Source: Nocardia carnea (GTDB lineage Bacteria; Actinomycetota; Actinomycetes; Mycobacteriales; Mycobacteriaceae). From it: 47,414 bases of DNA. Below are positions 46,992 to 47,414 of the stretch, one piece after another. The notes under the pieces are model-generated. The model searched no databases and had not been told where the DNA came from. It saw nothing but the letters and a program-made list of their open reading frames with translations. Where the stretch lies: positions 1 to 47,414 of the forward strand of contig NZ_JARWNW010000196.1 of the NCBI RefSeq assembly GCF_029868325.1, read 5' to 3'. The position numbers and the translations under genes were made by a program. Each line of letters starts with the position of its first letter. Within the stretch, counting starts at the first letter, position 1.

Positions 46992-47042
46992 ATGCTGACC
47001 GTCCACGAAAACGGTGTACCGCTGAACATCTCGTCGCGTTAG
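46992..47042 (+). CDS. 16-codon ORF downstream of the iron box
   Basis: AGAGGGAC lies in front of an ATG that opens a frame of 16 codons ending in TAG (product MLTVHENGVPLNISSR). The same frame stays open again after the stop for 100 codons, but that part is not like any protein I know. It could be the start of an iron-regulated gene cut by the insertion remnant next to it, or a real short peptide. No family recognised. Confidence 0.35.
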   Translation: MLTVHENGVPLNISSR

Positions 47043-47083
47043 CCGGCCTTGCCCCGGTCACCCACCGATCCGGCTCGTCCATC

Positions 47084-47230
47084 CACGGTGAACCCCCCGC
47101 GCGATACGGCAACCGCAAGTTCAAATATGCCGGTTCCTGTCCGCCTTCGCCGCCGGGGCGACCCCCAAGTCGCGGCTACCACGACCGCAAACGCGCCGAC
47201 GGGAGGTCGCACAATGCGGCCCTGGCCCAG
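47084..47230 (+). pseudogene. IS110-type transposase remnant
   Basis: In one frame the text HGEPPARYGNRKFKYAGSCP recalls the RF-AK-KAYAG-AP region of IS110-family transposases. It then jumps through a short unrelated bridge to YHDRKRADGRSHNAAL, like the AYYDRKRAEGKRHNAAL end of the same family. The 30-50 residues normally between are missing and there is no start codon. It is a decayed fragment. I do not see clear terminal repeats. Confidence 0.5.
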
Positions 47231-47334
47231 CAGGAGTTCGAACTCTCCCGGCTCACGCCCGGCGCCGAAGCGGCGGGCCAGCTGTGGTTATCGGGCCTGG
47301 CCGGCCCTCCCACCGAATGCAGGATCATCGATCC

Positions 47335-47414
47335 TCAGCCGTCGACAGTGATACCCATCGAGCGCGCGGTTCCGGCGATGATCTTGGCCGCCTGATCGAT
47401 ATCGTTGGCGTTCA
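47335..47414 (-). CDS. rplK: 50S ribosomal protein L11, C-terminal end (partial at right edge)
   Basis: The minus strand reads NANDIDQAAKIIAGTARSMG and then ITVDG and a TGA at 47335-47337, the nearly invariant C-terminus of L11. The rest lies beyond the window. L11 binds 23S rRNA at the GTPase centre. Downstream on this strand, where rplA normally follows, there is a GGGCC/GGCCC hairpin (47293-47307) and then the IS110 remnant, with no rplA. Confidence 0.9.
   Translation of the reverse strand, partial: NANDIDQAAKIIAGTARSMGITVDG

Noticed and set aside
1..47414. tRNA genes, rRNA, CRISPR arrays, prophage or complete IS elements
   Set aside because: None seen: no cloverleaf with TTCGA loop, no regularly spaced repeats, no integrase, and only one decayed transposase fragment.

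Overview
The window is high-GC DNA with short intergenic gaps, many ATGA/GTGA overlaps and F420-, mycofactocin-, IdeR- and YhgE-type genes. It looks like a chromosomal segment of a mycolic-acid actinobacterium (Mycobacteriales, Nocardia-like). There is no phage, plasmid backbone, CRISPR array or complete insertion sequence. No tRNA or rRNA gene was recognised. The only housekeeping marker is the last 25 codons of rplK (ribosomal protein L11) at the right edge.

Left part (1-4650): a PLP-dependent Orn/Lys/Arg decarboxylase and a run of small stress-type genes (short membrane proteins, a proline-rich protein, a 76-residue conserved protein, a ChaB-like protein), then a PPOX-type flavin/F420 enzyme. 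Several of these small genes have a hand-found promoter of the form G(A/T)TT-N15-GGGTA, the signature of SigB/SigF-type stress sigma factors. The same signature recurs at 26.8, 27.9 and 43.8 kb, with weaker forms at 33.8, 36.7, 37.8 and 39.4 kb.

Catabolic part (4744-24664): three leftward operons. Operon C (8692 to 4744) has an aldehyde dehydrogenase, a tartrate/malate-type decarboxylating dehydrogenase and glycerate kinase, consistent with tartrate-to-glycerate-to-glycolysis flux. An orphan trpB lies divergent from it. A DHA2 drug exporter, an SDR without a normal start and an IclR regulator run rightward at 11.1-14.2 kb. Operon A (18851 to 14293) has a GntP permease, a class III CoA-transferase, an HMG-CoA-lyase-like enzyme and a D-2-hydroxyacid dehydrogenase. 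Operon B (24664 to 18980) has an MHS-type MFS importer, a GntR/FCD regulator, an aldehyde dehydrogenase, a GMC oxidoreductase and a small partner subunit. Together A and B could take an alcohol through aldehyde, acid and acyl-CoA to C-C cleavage.

Right part (25444-47414): a baeRF-type release-factor-like protein, an LLM F420 enzyme, DUF72, an epoxide-hydrolase-like protein, an AraC regulator, a YhgE-like lipoprotein lacking its membrane half, a DapB-fold dehydrogenase plus AhpD-like protein behind a KstR2-like operator, a molybdopterin oxidoreductase that has lost its N-terminal 4Fe-4S ligands, an epimerase, an SDR plus catalase-fold pair, NUDIX plus LexA, a Na+/H+ antiporter, UdgX, small stress proteins, and a MarR/MMPL divergent pair with a palindromic operator between them. 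The last 500 bases hold an IdeR-type iron box, a 16-codon ORF, an IS110-type transposase remnant and the rplK 3' end, without the rplA gene normally expected next to it.

All calls rest on reading motifs and family resemblance by eye. Function names are family-level unless stated. Promoter and operator calls are pattern matches without experimental support.
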